This document shows positions 16,424 to 24,698 of a stretch of DNA of 64,000 nucleotides, piece after piece (within the stretch, counting starts at the first letter, position 1; each line of letters starts with the position of its first letter). Both the position numbers and the translations under genes were made by a program. The DNA lies in the NCBI GenBank assembly GCA_963773835.1, contig CAVZCQ010000001.1:310001-374000 (forward strand), given 5' to 3'. The notes beneath the pieces are model-generated. The model was not told the origin of the DNA and did not search any database. It was given only the letters and a program-made list of their open reading frames with translations. The DNA is from JOPF136 sp963773835. GTDB taxonomy: Bacteria > Acidobacteriota > Terriglobia > Acidiferrales > UBA7541.

Positions 16424-17548
16424 TCACCGAAAGCGTGTCACCGTGGCCGTGATGTCATCCCTTTGCGGTGTCTCCTTGCAAAACTCGTTCACCGAGCGAA
16501 ACAGTCCGTTCAACATGTCGCGCACCGGAGACGCACGATACGCATTCAAACAGGACATCAGGCGATTCTCGCCGAACTCCTCCCTGTTGACGTTCGTTGC
16601 CTCGGTGACTCCATCCGTAAACATGACGAGCGTGTCTTGTTCGTCGAGGGACAACTCCTCTTCCTCGAAGCTGGCATCCTGGAATGTTCCCAGAATCGGC
16701 CCGCCGATCGTCAAGCGGCGAATTCCCTTTCGGGTCAGGATCACCGGTGGATTGTGGCCCGCGTTCGAGTAGATGAGCCGTCCGTTAGGCGACAGCACGC
16801 CGTACACAAGCGTCACAAAACGTGATTCCAGACCCCGGCGAACCAAGGCCCGATTGATCCGCGCAAGCGTGACGGCGGGATGATTCTCCTTCTGCGACTC
16901 CACGGCAAACATCCCTTGCAGCATCGCGGCGAGTACGGCGGCGGCCGTCCCTTTGCCGGACACGTCGCCGAGGGCTACCCCGAACTCCCCGGAGGGCAAC
17001 TCGATAAATTCGAAAAAGTCTCCACTGATGGCGCGACAGGCGACCGAATTGCCCACGGCCTCGTAGTATCGGCCGGCACGTGTGGCTCGGGACAGCAGAG
17101 CGGCTTGCACCTCTGCCGCGGTTCTCAGCTCTCGATCCAGTTGCGCTTTTTCCACATGTTCGATCACTGCGGTGAGGTCATAGAGCCGTTCTTCGCGGAC
17201 GATTTTCCCTTCGGCGACCGTCCACACGATGGTGGCACGGTAGCTGATCGGCACTCCGATCGCAGGAAGGCCGAACCAGCCCCTTCGGTCCGTTGCCGTG
17301 ATCATGCCCAGGCCGGCGACTCGGTCGCCATCCACAAGCACGTCGGATATCTGGGTCTTCCAGTCAGGAAACATCGAATAGAGGATCTTCCAGGAGTTGG
17401 CGATCTCTGCAAGCCCGCGGAGGGTACGGAACATGGGACTGATGACAACGGCGTCCTCGGCGTAAAAACTGACGAGCCGGGGCAGATCCTGGGCATTCAA
17501 CGCGCTCTGCACGCTTTGCACCCAGGCACCCGCTTCTTCGGGCGTCAT
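16424..17548 (-). CDS. SnoaL-like domain fused to SpoIIE-type PP2C phosphatase
   Basis: Residues 1-135 form an NTF2/SnoaL-like domain (GAWVQSVQSALNAQDLPRLV, FYAEDAVVISPMF, YRATIVWTV). Residues about 150-374 are a SpoIIE/RsbU-type PP2C phosphatase with the metal-binding blocks SGDFFEFIELPSGEFGVALG, DVSGKGTAAAVLAAML, FTDGVTEA and QRDDITATVTRF. Such phosphatases dephosphorylate STAS-domain anti-anti-sigma factors; a STAS gene exists at 8158. The SnoaL part probably senses a small ligand. ATG 17548 is used; the frame is open back to a GTG at 17830 overlapping the gltX end, but that extension has no domain. Confidence 0.83.
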   Translation of the reverse strand: MTPEEAGAWVQSVQSALNAQDLPRLVSFYAEDAVVISPMFRTLRGLAEIANSWKILYSMFPDWKTQISDVLVDGDRVAGLGMITATDRRGWFGLPAIGVPISYRATIVWTVAEGKIVREERLYDLTAVIEHVEKAQLDRELRTAAEVQAALLSRATRAGRYYEAVGNSVACRAISGDFFEFIELPSGEFGVALGDVSGKGTAAAVLAAMLQGMFAVESQKENHPAVTLARINRALVRRGLESRFVTLVYGVLSPNGRLIYSNAGHNPPVILTRKGIRRLTIGGPILGTFQDASFEEEELSLDEQDTLVMFTDGVTEATNVNREEFGENRLMSCLNAYRASPVRDMLNGLFRSVNEFCKETPQRDDITATVTRFR

Positions 17549-17819
17549 GGACACCGGTCTCTGCCTGGGGGCCTTGAGGTCCAATTCATCCGCTGGTCTG
17601 GTGGGCACGGTCGGAGACCAATCTGCAGCAAACGCCGGGCGCACGACTCTGCCAAAATTGTGCGCCTGCTCGAAGGGGAAAGCAAAGCGGCCGGCATCCG
17701 CCAGCAATTTACTTGAGAGCCGAATCAGTCGCCTAGCCTCGTTCGTAGCGCCAGCGTCCCGCGCCGCCCCGCTGGCAAGATGAGCTAGAGGGATGAGGCC
17801 GGCGCGGAGGTGGGGTCTT

Positions 17820-19328
17820 TCACCAGTCACCAGTCACGACGGCCAGATGCGGCACCGCGCGGCGGAGTCGTGTGACCACGCGCTCGCGTCCCAGGGCGAC
17901 CATGGTGTCGAACAGCGGCGGCGCCACGGCCACGCCGACGATGGCCACCCGAGTCGCGTTGATCAGCACGCCCGCCTTCACGTTTTCCGCCGCAGCCAGG
18001 TCGCGCAGCGTTTTGTCGCAGGCGTCGTGCGTCCATTCCGGCTGCGCGGCATAAGCGTCAGCGAGTCTGGGGAACCATTCGGCTAGCCGCGGCTCCTTCC
18101 AGAACTTCGCGCGCGCCGCTTCCTCGTAAGAAAAATTGTCCGTAAAGAACGCGCGAGCCCATCCGGCAAAATCCGGCAGCAGCCGCGTGCGCGGCCGGAT
18201 CAGGTCCACGGTGCGCGCCAGCCATTCGCGGCCCGCGCCTGCAGCCCATTCGTCGCGCCACAGCCCCGCGCGGCGTAGCTCCACTTCCACGGCGGGCAGC
18301 AACGTGTCCAGCGGCAGCTTCTGGAGGTATTGCTGGTTGAACCATTCCAGTTTTGCCCGGTCGAACACGGCGTTCGTGCGGCTCACGGCGCCGAGCGAGA
18401 ACTTCTCGATCATCTCTTCCGCCGAGAGCAGCTCCACGTCGCCCCCGGGCGACCATCCGAGCAGCGCCAGAAAGTTGCGGAACGCTTCGGGCAGAAATCC
18501 CTCTTCCTGATACGAAGCCACGCTCGTGGCACCGTGCCGTTTGGACATGCGGCTGCGGTCCGGCCCGAGGATCAGCGGCACGTGCGCGAAGACGGGCGGC
18601 TCGGCCCCCAGCGCCCGGTAGAGCAGCACCTGCTTTGGCGTGTTCGAAAGATGGTCCGCGCCGCGGATCACGTGCGTGATGCGCATCTCGATATCGTCCA
18701 CCACCGCGCCGAGTTGGTAGGTGGGCGCTCCGCTCGACCGCAACAGAACGAAATCCTCCAGCTCTTCGTTCGCCACTTCCCGCGGGCCGAACACCGTGTC
18801 GTCAAACCGCGTGATGCCGCTGTGCGGCACTGCGAATCGTATGGCGGCAGGCTTTCCCGCCGCGCGCTCGGCAGCCTGCTGGTCCGCTGTGAGATTGCGG
18901 CAGCCGCACGCGGATTTTCGCGCCGGCTTCGCCTGCGCAACTGTCCCCGAATCTGCGGGTGTATCTTCGCCGCCTTCCTCCGGTGCCGCGTCTCCGCCCG
19001 CATACAATGAAGGCGCGCAGAAGCACCAGTAGCCGTGCCCGGCATCGAGCACGCGCCGTGCCGCCGCCGAATACAGCTCCATCCGCTGCGACTGGAAGAC
19101 GGGCCCTTCGTCCCACTGGAGCCCGAGCCACCGCAGGCTTTCCAAGATGCCGTGCACCAGTTCGGGACGGTTGCGTTCCACGTCCGTGTCTTCCACGCGA
19201 ACGATAAACGTGCCGCCCTCGTGCCGCGCAAACAGCCAGTTGAACAGTGCCGTCCGCGCCCCGCCCACGTGGAGATAGCCGGTGGGAGAAGGCGCGAAGC
19301 GCACGCGGGGTTGGTTGGAAGTTGGCAA
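17820..19328 (-). CDS. gltX: Glutamyl-tRNA synthetase
   Basis: Class I aminoacyl-tRNA synthetase charging tRNA-Glu (and possibly tRNA-Gln in organisms that use the amidotransferase route). The HIGH-type motif is in RFAPSPTGYLHVGGA, the KMSKS-type motif in RSRMSKRHGA, and the family sequence FIVRVEDTDVERN follows. The zinc-site Cys pair (YWCFC) and its partner (CGCRNLT) are separated by 36 residues of acidic low-complexity sequence, longer than in E. coli. The start is TTG 19328 without a clear ribosome-binding site; GTG nine codons later is an alternative. Length 502 aa is slightly above average because of the insertion. Confidence 0.93.
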   Translation of the reverse strand: MPTSNQPRVRFAPSPTGYLHVGGARTALFNWLFARHEGGTFIVRVEDTDVERNRPELVHGILESLRWLGLQWDEGPVFQSQRMELYSAAARRVLDAGHGYWCFCAPSLYAGGDAAPEEGGEDTPADSGTVAQAKPARKSACGCRNLTADQQAAERAAGKPAAIRFAVPHSGITRFDDTVFGPREVANEELEDFVLLRSSGAPTYQLGAVVDDIEMRITHVIRGADHLSNTPKQVLLYRALGAEPPVFAHVPLILGPDRSRMSKRHGATSVASYQEEGFLPEAFRNFLALLGWSPGGDVELLSAEEMIEKFSLGAVSRTNAVFDRAKLEWFNQQYLQKLPLDTLLPAVEVELRRAGLWRDEWAAGAGREWLARTVDLIRPRTRLLPDFAGWARAFFTDNFSYEEAARAKFWKEPRLAEWFPRLADAYAAQPEWTHDACDKTLRDLAAAENVKAGVLINATRVAIVGVAVAPPLFDTMVALGRERVVTRLRRAVPHLAVVTGDW

Positions 19329-19418
19329 GGAAGCGTCTCAGTTCACGACGAAATCGAAAGTGTAGCATCCTGCCCGGTACTCCCGAAAAGTCGAGCGAAG
19401 CCTTGGTGGTGGGTCAAA

Positions 19419-19445
19419 TTGAATTTCCTTCCCTACACCTATAGT
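19419..19445 (+). promoter_or_regulatory. Candidate promoter of exported methyltransferase
   Basis: TTGAAT (19419-19424) and TATAGT (19440-19445), spacer 15 bp, shorter than ideal. It lies 24 bases before ATG 19469. Confidence 0.3.
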
Positions 19446-19468
19446 ATTCGGCTGGCTCGCTCTTCCAT

Positions 19469-20098
19469 ATGCTACGGCGCTCCTTTCTCCTCGGGCTCGC
19501 TCTCTGCGCATTAGGGGTTGCCCCTTCCCGCGCACGGGACACATGGCAGGAGCAAGCCAAACTCCTGGCCGGCTTGCTCGACTGGCATCCCGGCGCGGTG
19601 GTCGCGGAAATCGGCGCGGGAGATGGCAAGCTGACTCTCTTGGCCGCGCAGCGTGTCGGCACTTCAGGAAAGGTTTACACCACCGAGCTCGATCCCCAAA
19701 AGCTGGCCCATCTGGAAGAACTTGCGGCAAAGGAGCGGAACATCACGGCCGTCAAGGCCGCCCAAACCGGCACCAACCTTCCCCCCGGCTGCTGCGACTC
19801 CATTTTTATGCGGCTCGTCTATCATCACTTCACGAATCCGGCGGAAATAGACGCAAGCCTTTTTCGCTCATTAAAGCCGGGAGGGCGGTTGGCGGTGATT
19901 GACGAGGACCCATTGGAGGGATCCTCGATTCCCGAGGGCGTCCCCAAAAACCGGGGCGGACACGGCATACCGCAGAAAATCCTTGTGAGCGAACTGCTGG
20001 CTGCTGGCTTCGAGGTGGAAAGTGTTCATGACGACTGGCCCAGTCGCGATGCGTCTCATCTCATTTACTGCGTCGTCTTCCGAAAGACGAAACCTTAG
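19469..20098 (+). CDS. Class I SAM-dependent methyltransferase with signal peptide
   Basis: The Rossmann methyltransferase core is clear: VVAEIGAGDGKLTLLAAQ (motif I, SAM binding), VYTTELDPQKLAHL (acidic motif II), SIFMRLVYHHF and SLKPGGRLAVIDEDP (motif III region). Preceding it is a typical signal peptide (MLRRSFLLGLALCALGVAPS, cut near residue 22). A SAM-dependent enzyme outside the cytoplasm is unexpected, since SAM is cytoplasmic. Either the leader is a membrane anchor facing the cytoplasm, or the protein has another role. It is divergent from gltX. Substrate unknown. Confidence 0.8.
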   Translation: MLRRSFLLGLALCALGVAPSRARDTWQEQAKLLAGLLDWHPGAVVAEIGAGDGKLTLLAAQRVGTSGKVYTTELDPQKLAHLEELAAKERNITAVKAAQTGTNLPPGCCDSIFMRLVYHHFTNPAEIDASLFRSLKPGGRLAVIDEDPLEGSSIPEGVPKNRGGHGIPQKILVSELLAAGFEVESVHDDWPSRDASHLIYCVVFRKTKP

Positions 20099-20380
20099 CT
20101 CCCATCAGCCTCGCACTGACCCGTTGCCCTGCTTCCGCAGCACAATCGAACCTGCGCTGGTCCCGCGGATGTTCCACAGCAGCAACGATGAGCCTTGACC
20201 CTGTCGGAAACGCCCCGTTATAGTCCCAAACTGCGACGTTGCCGTGTCTTTGCCGGAGCCGCCGTAGCTGCCTTCCGGCGGTGCCGGGTAGGTTTGTGTC
20301 TGCCTGGCCGGTCAGTCGAAGTGTCCGCGCAGTGGGGGTGCGAGGCGCGCCGGACAGGCGTACCTCGATCGAGCGCAACC

Positions 20381-23300
20381 GTGTTCGTACAGGAAAGCAC
20401 AGTCTCGTTGGCCCTGTTTCTGGCCGCGGCATTCACGGGCCTCTTCTTCGCCTTTCTCTACGGCCTGAAGCGGCAGGTGTATCTGCTCTGGTGGTCCGCG
20501 GCGTGGGGAGCGCTGGCGCTCTACGCACTGCCGCGCGCGGCGGAATACTGGCTTGGGACCGGCTCGTGGGCGCAGCCGGTCAGCGCCTGCCTGCTGGGCG
20601 TGACGGCGCTCCTTTTCGCGCTGGGCGCGCAGCGCTATGCCGGCCTGCCCCTGGCGAAAACGGAAGCGGCGATTTCCGCGGTGATCCTGGCCGCCTGGTC
20701 CATCGTCGTCTACCTGAAATGGCTTTCTGTTCCACCCTCGCTGGTCAGCGGAGTGATGTTCCTGTTCGTGGCCCTGATGTTCTGGAAGGAAGGCCACAAA
20801 CAGCAGTCCTACCCGGACATGTTTCTTTCTGCGGCCTTTTTCGGCTGGGGCGGCGTGCTGGCCGTGTCTGCGATCTGGCAGGGGCTGGCGGAATGGCTGG
20901 ATTCGGAAGTGCGGCTGCTCTTCGTCGTGCCGCAACTGCTCATCGCCGCGCTCATGGTGATGGCGCTCTATGAGGAAGAGAAGCGCCGCGTGGAGCGCAA
21001 CATGCTCGCGCTCTCGAACCTCAACCTGGCCACTTCCGGCTTCGTCGGCGGAGAAATCCAGCGCATGCTCGCTCAGGCGCTCGACCGCGTGCTGAACGTG
21101 GCGCGCATCCAGATGGGCGCTCTGTTCCTGCATCACGGCGACCCCCTGGGCCCGCGCTCGGTGATCGCGGCGGGATTGAGCGACACGTTCTGCGCCTCCA
21201 TCCAGGAAGAAAAGCTGGACGATTACCAGGTGCAATTGGTGAAGCGTCTGGGCGGCCTCGTCGTGCTCCGCGACCTGGCCCGCAGCTCCTCCTGGGCGCC
21301 CCTGGAACGGGAAGAAAGCTTCCGGCGCTTCCGCGAACTGGCCCTCGCCGAGGGCATCCGTACGCTGGCGGGAATCAGTCTCCAGGCCAAAGAAAAAGTC
21401 TTCGGCCTGCTGCTGCTGGGCGGGACGGAAAACCGCAGCTTCACGCCGGCGGAGCTGCGCCTGCTGCTCGCGCTCGGCCACCAGATCGGGATGGCGGTGG
21501 AGAACAGCTATCTGATCCAGCAGACCGCGCGCCGCACCGAAGAGCTGCACACGCTCAACGAAATCGGCCGCGTGTTCAGCTCCACCCTGGACCTCGAAGA
21601 GCTGTTCAACCACATCTTCACGGAAATGCAGCGGCTGTTCGACGTGAGCAACTTCTTCATCACCATCCACGAGCCGAAAGCGGCCCAAATCCGCTACGAA
21701 GTGGAGATTCTGGACAGCAAACGCCTGCCCCGGCGCACCCGCCCGGTGGGCAAGCACCTGTCCGAATACATCGTGGAGACGCGCCAGCCGTTGCTGATCC
21801 GCGAGCGGCTGGACGACGAGTTGAAGCGGCTGGGGCTGGAAGGGCTGCTCCCGCAGATGAAATGTTTCTGCGCCGTCCCCCTGATTCTCTACAACCGCGC
21901 CATCGGCGTGCTCGGCGTGCACAGCCCGCAGGAGCGCGCGTTCGACGAGGGCCACCTGGAGCTGCTCCGCGTGCTCGCCAGCGAAGCGGGCATCGCCATG
22001 GAGAACGCGCGCCTCTTCGAGGAGGAGCGGAAAAAGGCCCGGCACCTGCTCCTGCTGAACAACGTCTCGCGGCACGCCATCACCACTCTCGATCCCGACG
22101 AGCTGCTGGGGAAAATGACGGCGGAGATGGAGAGCGCGCTCGCCTACGACCACGTGGGCATCGCCATGCTCGATTACGCCACCAAGGAAGTGGTGGTGCA
22201 CGCCGAGGGCGGCCGCCGGCAGGGCGGCAAGGGCAAACGCATCCCCTTTGACAATGGCCTGCTGGGCCACGTGGCCCGCAGCGGCCAGATGATCTCCGTC
22301 CACGACGTCACCAGCAGCGGCATCCCCGCCGTCCTGCCCGATTCCGTTTCCGCCATCGGCTTCCCGCTGATTTACGCGGACCAGTTGCTGGGCGTGCTCT
22401 ACGTGGAGACCTCCACGGCCTGGGATTTCACCGACGACGAAATCACCCTGCTCCAGACGCTCACGGACCAGGTCTCCGGCGCGCTCCACAACGCGCTCAC
22501 CTTCCAGCGCGCTCAGGAACAGGCCATCACCGACGGGCTGACCGGCGTGAAGACCCACCGGTTCTTCATGGAAGCGCTGTCGGTGGAATGGAAACGGTCC
22601 ACCCGCGCCGGCCGCCCGTTTTCCCTCGTGCTCATGGACCTGGACCGCTTCAAATTCGTGAACGACTTTTACGGCCACCTCGAAGGCGACGTGGTCCTCC
22701 AGCGCGTGGGCAAAATCCTCGAGCAGAGCTGCCGCCGTTCCGACGTTGTCGCGCGATACGGCGGCGACGAATTCGTCGTGCTCATGCCGGAAACGAACGT
22801 GGACCAGGCCCGCCAGCTCGGCGGGAAGCTCCGCTCCTCGATTGCCTCGGATCCCATGCTTCGCGAGAAAAACATTTCCGCGAGTTTCGGCATCGCCGCG
22901 TTCCCGCTTCACGGCTCGACCCCGCAGGAGTTGATCCAGGTGGCGGACGCCTCCATGTACGTCTCCAAACACCAGGGGGGCAACGCCGTCTCCACCGCCG
23001 ACCACTACGACACCGACGAGGCCCGGCGGTGGAAGCGCGACGTGCTGGAAGCCTATCTGGGCGTGGAGTTGAAGCGCCAGTTCACCACCGGGCCCCAGGC
23101 CTTCGAGGAAATCCTGCGGCGCCTCCAGCACTTCACCCAATCGCTCAGCGGCGACCTGCTCGGCGCCTCCGATAATGGCGAGGAGCTGAGCAGCTCGCAG
23201 GCCCCGCTCACCTCCGCGGTCATCGAGACGCTCACGCAACTCTCCATCGCCATTGACGCGAAGGACCCCTACACCCAGGGCCACTCGCAGAAAGTCTCCG

Positions 23301-23851
23301 CATACGGAGTGATGCTCGCGCAGTCGGTGGGACTGACGCCGCACGAAATCGAGGAGATTCGCCTCGCGGGGCTGCTGCACGACGTCGGGAAAGTGGGCAT
23401 TCCGGAAGCCATCCTCAACAAACCGGGCCCGCTCGATCCGGACGAGTGGGAAGTGATGAAAACGCACGCCACGCTGGGCGCGCAGTTGCTCGACCCCCTC
23501 TGCGACGTCCCCAGCTCGGCCGGTGACGCCCAGACCGTCTCCACCGTCAGGAAAATGGCCGGCAGGCTCCGCGAGATGGTCCTGCATCACCACGAGTTCT
23601 ACGACGGCTCCGGCTATCCCGCCGGGCTGGCCGGGGCCGACATCCCTCTCGGTGCCCGCATCATCGGCCTGGTGGATTCCTACGACACCATCACCAGCGA
23701 CCGCATGTACAAACGCGGCCGGACCACGCGGGAAGCCATGGCGGAACTGGAACGCTGCGGCGCGGCGCAGTTCGATCCCGAGCTGGTGAGGGCGTTCCTC
23801 GACGTCCTGCGCCGGCTCCCGCAGCCGCAGGTGAGCACGCGCGAACGGTAG
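20381..23851 (+). CDS. Multi-GAF GGDEF + HD-GYP cyclic-di-GMP enzyme
   Basis: This very large protein (1156 aa from GTG 20381) combines about six N-terminal membrane helices (residues 1-200), three GAF-like sensor domains (about 220-373, 390-544 and 557-705), a GGDEF diguanylate cyclase domain with an intact GGDEF motif (794-798) and an RxxD inhibitory site (RRSD) five residues before it, and an HD-GYP phosphodiesterase domain with HD at 1000-1001 and GYP at 1078-1080. It can in principle both make and degrade c-di-GMP. The start is uncertain: GTG 20381 puts the first helix at the N-terminus; the frame is open to 20195 through non-conserved sequence. Confidence 0.88.
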   Translation: MFVQESTVSLALFLAAAFTGLFFAFLYGLKRQVYLLWWSAAWGALALYALPRAAEYWLGTGSWAQPVSACLLGVTALLFALGAQRYAGLPLAKTEAAISAVILAAWSIVVYLKWLSVPPSLVSGVMFLFVALMFWKEGHKQQSYPDMFLSAAFFGWGGVLAVSAIWQGLAEWLDSEVRLLFVVPQLLIAALMVMALYEEEKRRVERNMLALSNLNLATSGFVGGEIQRMLAQALDRVLNVARIQMGALFLHHGDPLGPRSVIAAGLSDTFCASIQEEKLDDYQVQLVKRLGGLVVLRDLARSSSWAPLEREESFRRFRELALAEGIRTLAGISLQAKEKVFGLLLLGGTENRSFTPAELRLLLALGHQIGMAVENSYLIQQTARRTEELHTLNEIGRVFSSTLDLEELFNHIFTEMQRLFDVSNFFITIHEPKAAQIRYEVEILDSKRLPRRTRPVGKHLSEYIVETRQPLLIRERLDDELKRLGLEGLLPQMKCFCAVPLILYNRAIGVLGVHSPQERAFDEGHLELLRVLASEAGIAMENARLFEEERKKARHLLLLNNVSRHAITTLDPDELLGKMTAEMESALAYDHVGIAMLDYATKEVVVHAEGGRRQGGKGKRIPFDNGLLGHVARSGQMISVHDVTSSGIPAVLPDSVSAIGFPLIYADQLLGVLYVETSTAWDFTDDEITLLQTLTDQVSGALHNALTFQRAQEQAITDGLTGVKTHRFFMEALSVEWKRSTRAGRPFSLVLMDLDRFKFVNDFYGHLEGDVVLQRVGKILEQSCRRSDVVARYGGDEFVVLMPETNVDQARQLGGKLRSSIASDPMLREKNISASFGIAAFPLHGSTPQELIQVADASMYVSKHQGGNAVSTADHYDTDEARRWKRDVLEAYLGVELKRQFTTGPQAFEEILRRLQHFTQSLSGDLLGASDNGEELSSSQAPLTSAVIETLTQLSIAIDAKDPYTQGHSQKVSAYGVMLAQSVGLTPHEIEEIRLAGLLHDVGKVGIPEAILNKPGPLDPDEWEVMKTHATLGAQLLDPLCDVPSSAGDAQTVSTVRKMAGRLREMVLHHHEFYDGSGYPAGLAGADIPLGARIIGLVDSYDTITSDRMYKRGRTTREAMAELERCGAAQFDPELVRAFLDVLRRLPQPQVSTRER

Positions 23852-23939
23852 GACAGGCATTCCTGCCTGTCCTCTCTTGCCGGCCGGACGCACGACACCG
23901 CCGATGTGTCGGAAACCGGACAGGCAAGAATGCCTGTCC
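23851..23939. repeat. Inverted-repeat element with two 22-bp palindromic ends
   Basis: GGACAGGCA-TTCC-TGCCTGTCC (23851-23872) and GGACAGGCA-AGAA-TGCCTGTCC (23918-23939) are each near-perfect hairpins. Each is the reverse complement of the other with one mismatch, so the 89-bp unit is an inverted repeat of hairpins. It fills the space between the c-di-GMP enzyme stop and the OsmC gene. It looks like a REP doublet or a small non-autonomous mobile element, and may also act as a terminator. Confidence 0.65.
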
Positions 23940-23954
23940 CACTGGAGGCCCTCC

Positions 23955-24374
23955 ATGCAAACCGCCACAATCCGCTGGCAACAGGGCGAGCGTTTTGATG
24001 CCGCCACGCCATCCGGGCATCACCTGGCGCTCGATTCCGACCGGGAAAGCAACACTGGGCCGGGGCCGATGGAGCTGCTGCTGGCAGCACTGGGATCGTG
24101 CACGGCCACGGATATCGTCATCATCCTCGCTAAGAAGCGCCAGAAGCTGGAGAGCCTGGAAGTCACCGTCTCGGGCGAGCGGGCGGAAGAGCCGCCGCGC
24201 GTGTGGACGCGGCTGGACGTGGTGTTCCGCGTGCGCGGTCGCAACGCCACCGGCGGCTCGATTGACGAAAAGGCAGTAGCGGATGCCGTGCGCCTGAGCG
24301 AGGAGAAATATTGTTCGGTGGCGGCAATGCTCCGCAAGACGGCCGCGCTCACCATGCGCTACGAGATTGCCTAA
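23955..24374 (+). CDS. OsmC-family peroxiredoxin-like protein
   Basis: 139 residues, ATG 23955 behind GGAGG. The two reactive cysteines of OsmC/Ohr proteins are present: Cys49 in ALGSCTATD and Cys120 in EEKYCSVAAML. The family reduces organic hydroperoxides; this shorter YhfA-like branch often has unknown substrates. The opening NTGPGPMELLLAALGSC block is characteristic. The gene stands alone after a repeat element. Confidence 0.88.
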   Translation: MQTATIRWQQGERFDAATPSGHHLALDSDRESNTGPGPMELLLAALGSCTATDIVIILAKKRQKLESLEVTVSGERAEEPPRVWTRLDVVFRVRGRNATGGSIDEKAVADAVRLSEEKYCSVAAMLRKTAALTMRYEIA

Positions 24375-24698
24375 AGCGTAGCCCCGCTCAGGACGCCTGG
24401 TGGCGCAGGCCTTCCGCGTTTTCTGGGTCCCGACGCATTTTGTCGGGAAGCCTGCGCTCCTCTGTTCCACCCGCCCGGCCCCTGCTACTCCGGCAGAACG
24501 TCGCCCCACCCGAGCCACCCGTGTTTTGCTTCGCCGATTCCGAGTCGGCCACGCCAGGCGTGCATCATGGATTCGTCCCCGCGCAGCAGCCGAGGTGTTA
24601 GCGGGAGCTGCGGACTCAAACGCCAGGAACAGGCCTTGTGCGACCACTACACGTTGCGTAGAATGCCGCTTCTCGTTGAAAGGAGAGGACCTGTCGAA
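24375..24698. other. Intergenic region with a compound hairpin and the fabH promoter
   Basis: No gene is seen. GCGCAGGC and GCCTGCGC arms around 24404-24454 enclose an inner TCCCGAC/GTCGGGA hairpin (near 24428-24450), which could terminate the OsmC transcript. The fabH promoter is at the right end. Confidence 0.4.
24636..24664 (+). promoter_or_regulatory. fabH: Promoter of fabH
   Basis: TTGTGC (24636-24641), 17-bp spacer, TAGAAT (24659-24664), 34 bases before the ATG and upstream of an AGGAGAGGA ribosome-binding site (24681-24689). Confidence 0.55.

Noticed and set aside
20312..24007. 1231-codon minus-strand frame
   Set aside because: Shadow of the GAF-GGDEF-HD-GYP gene; no recognisable domain and no start signal.
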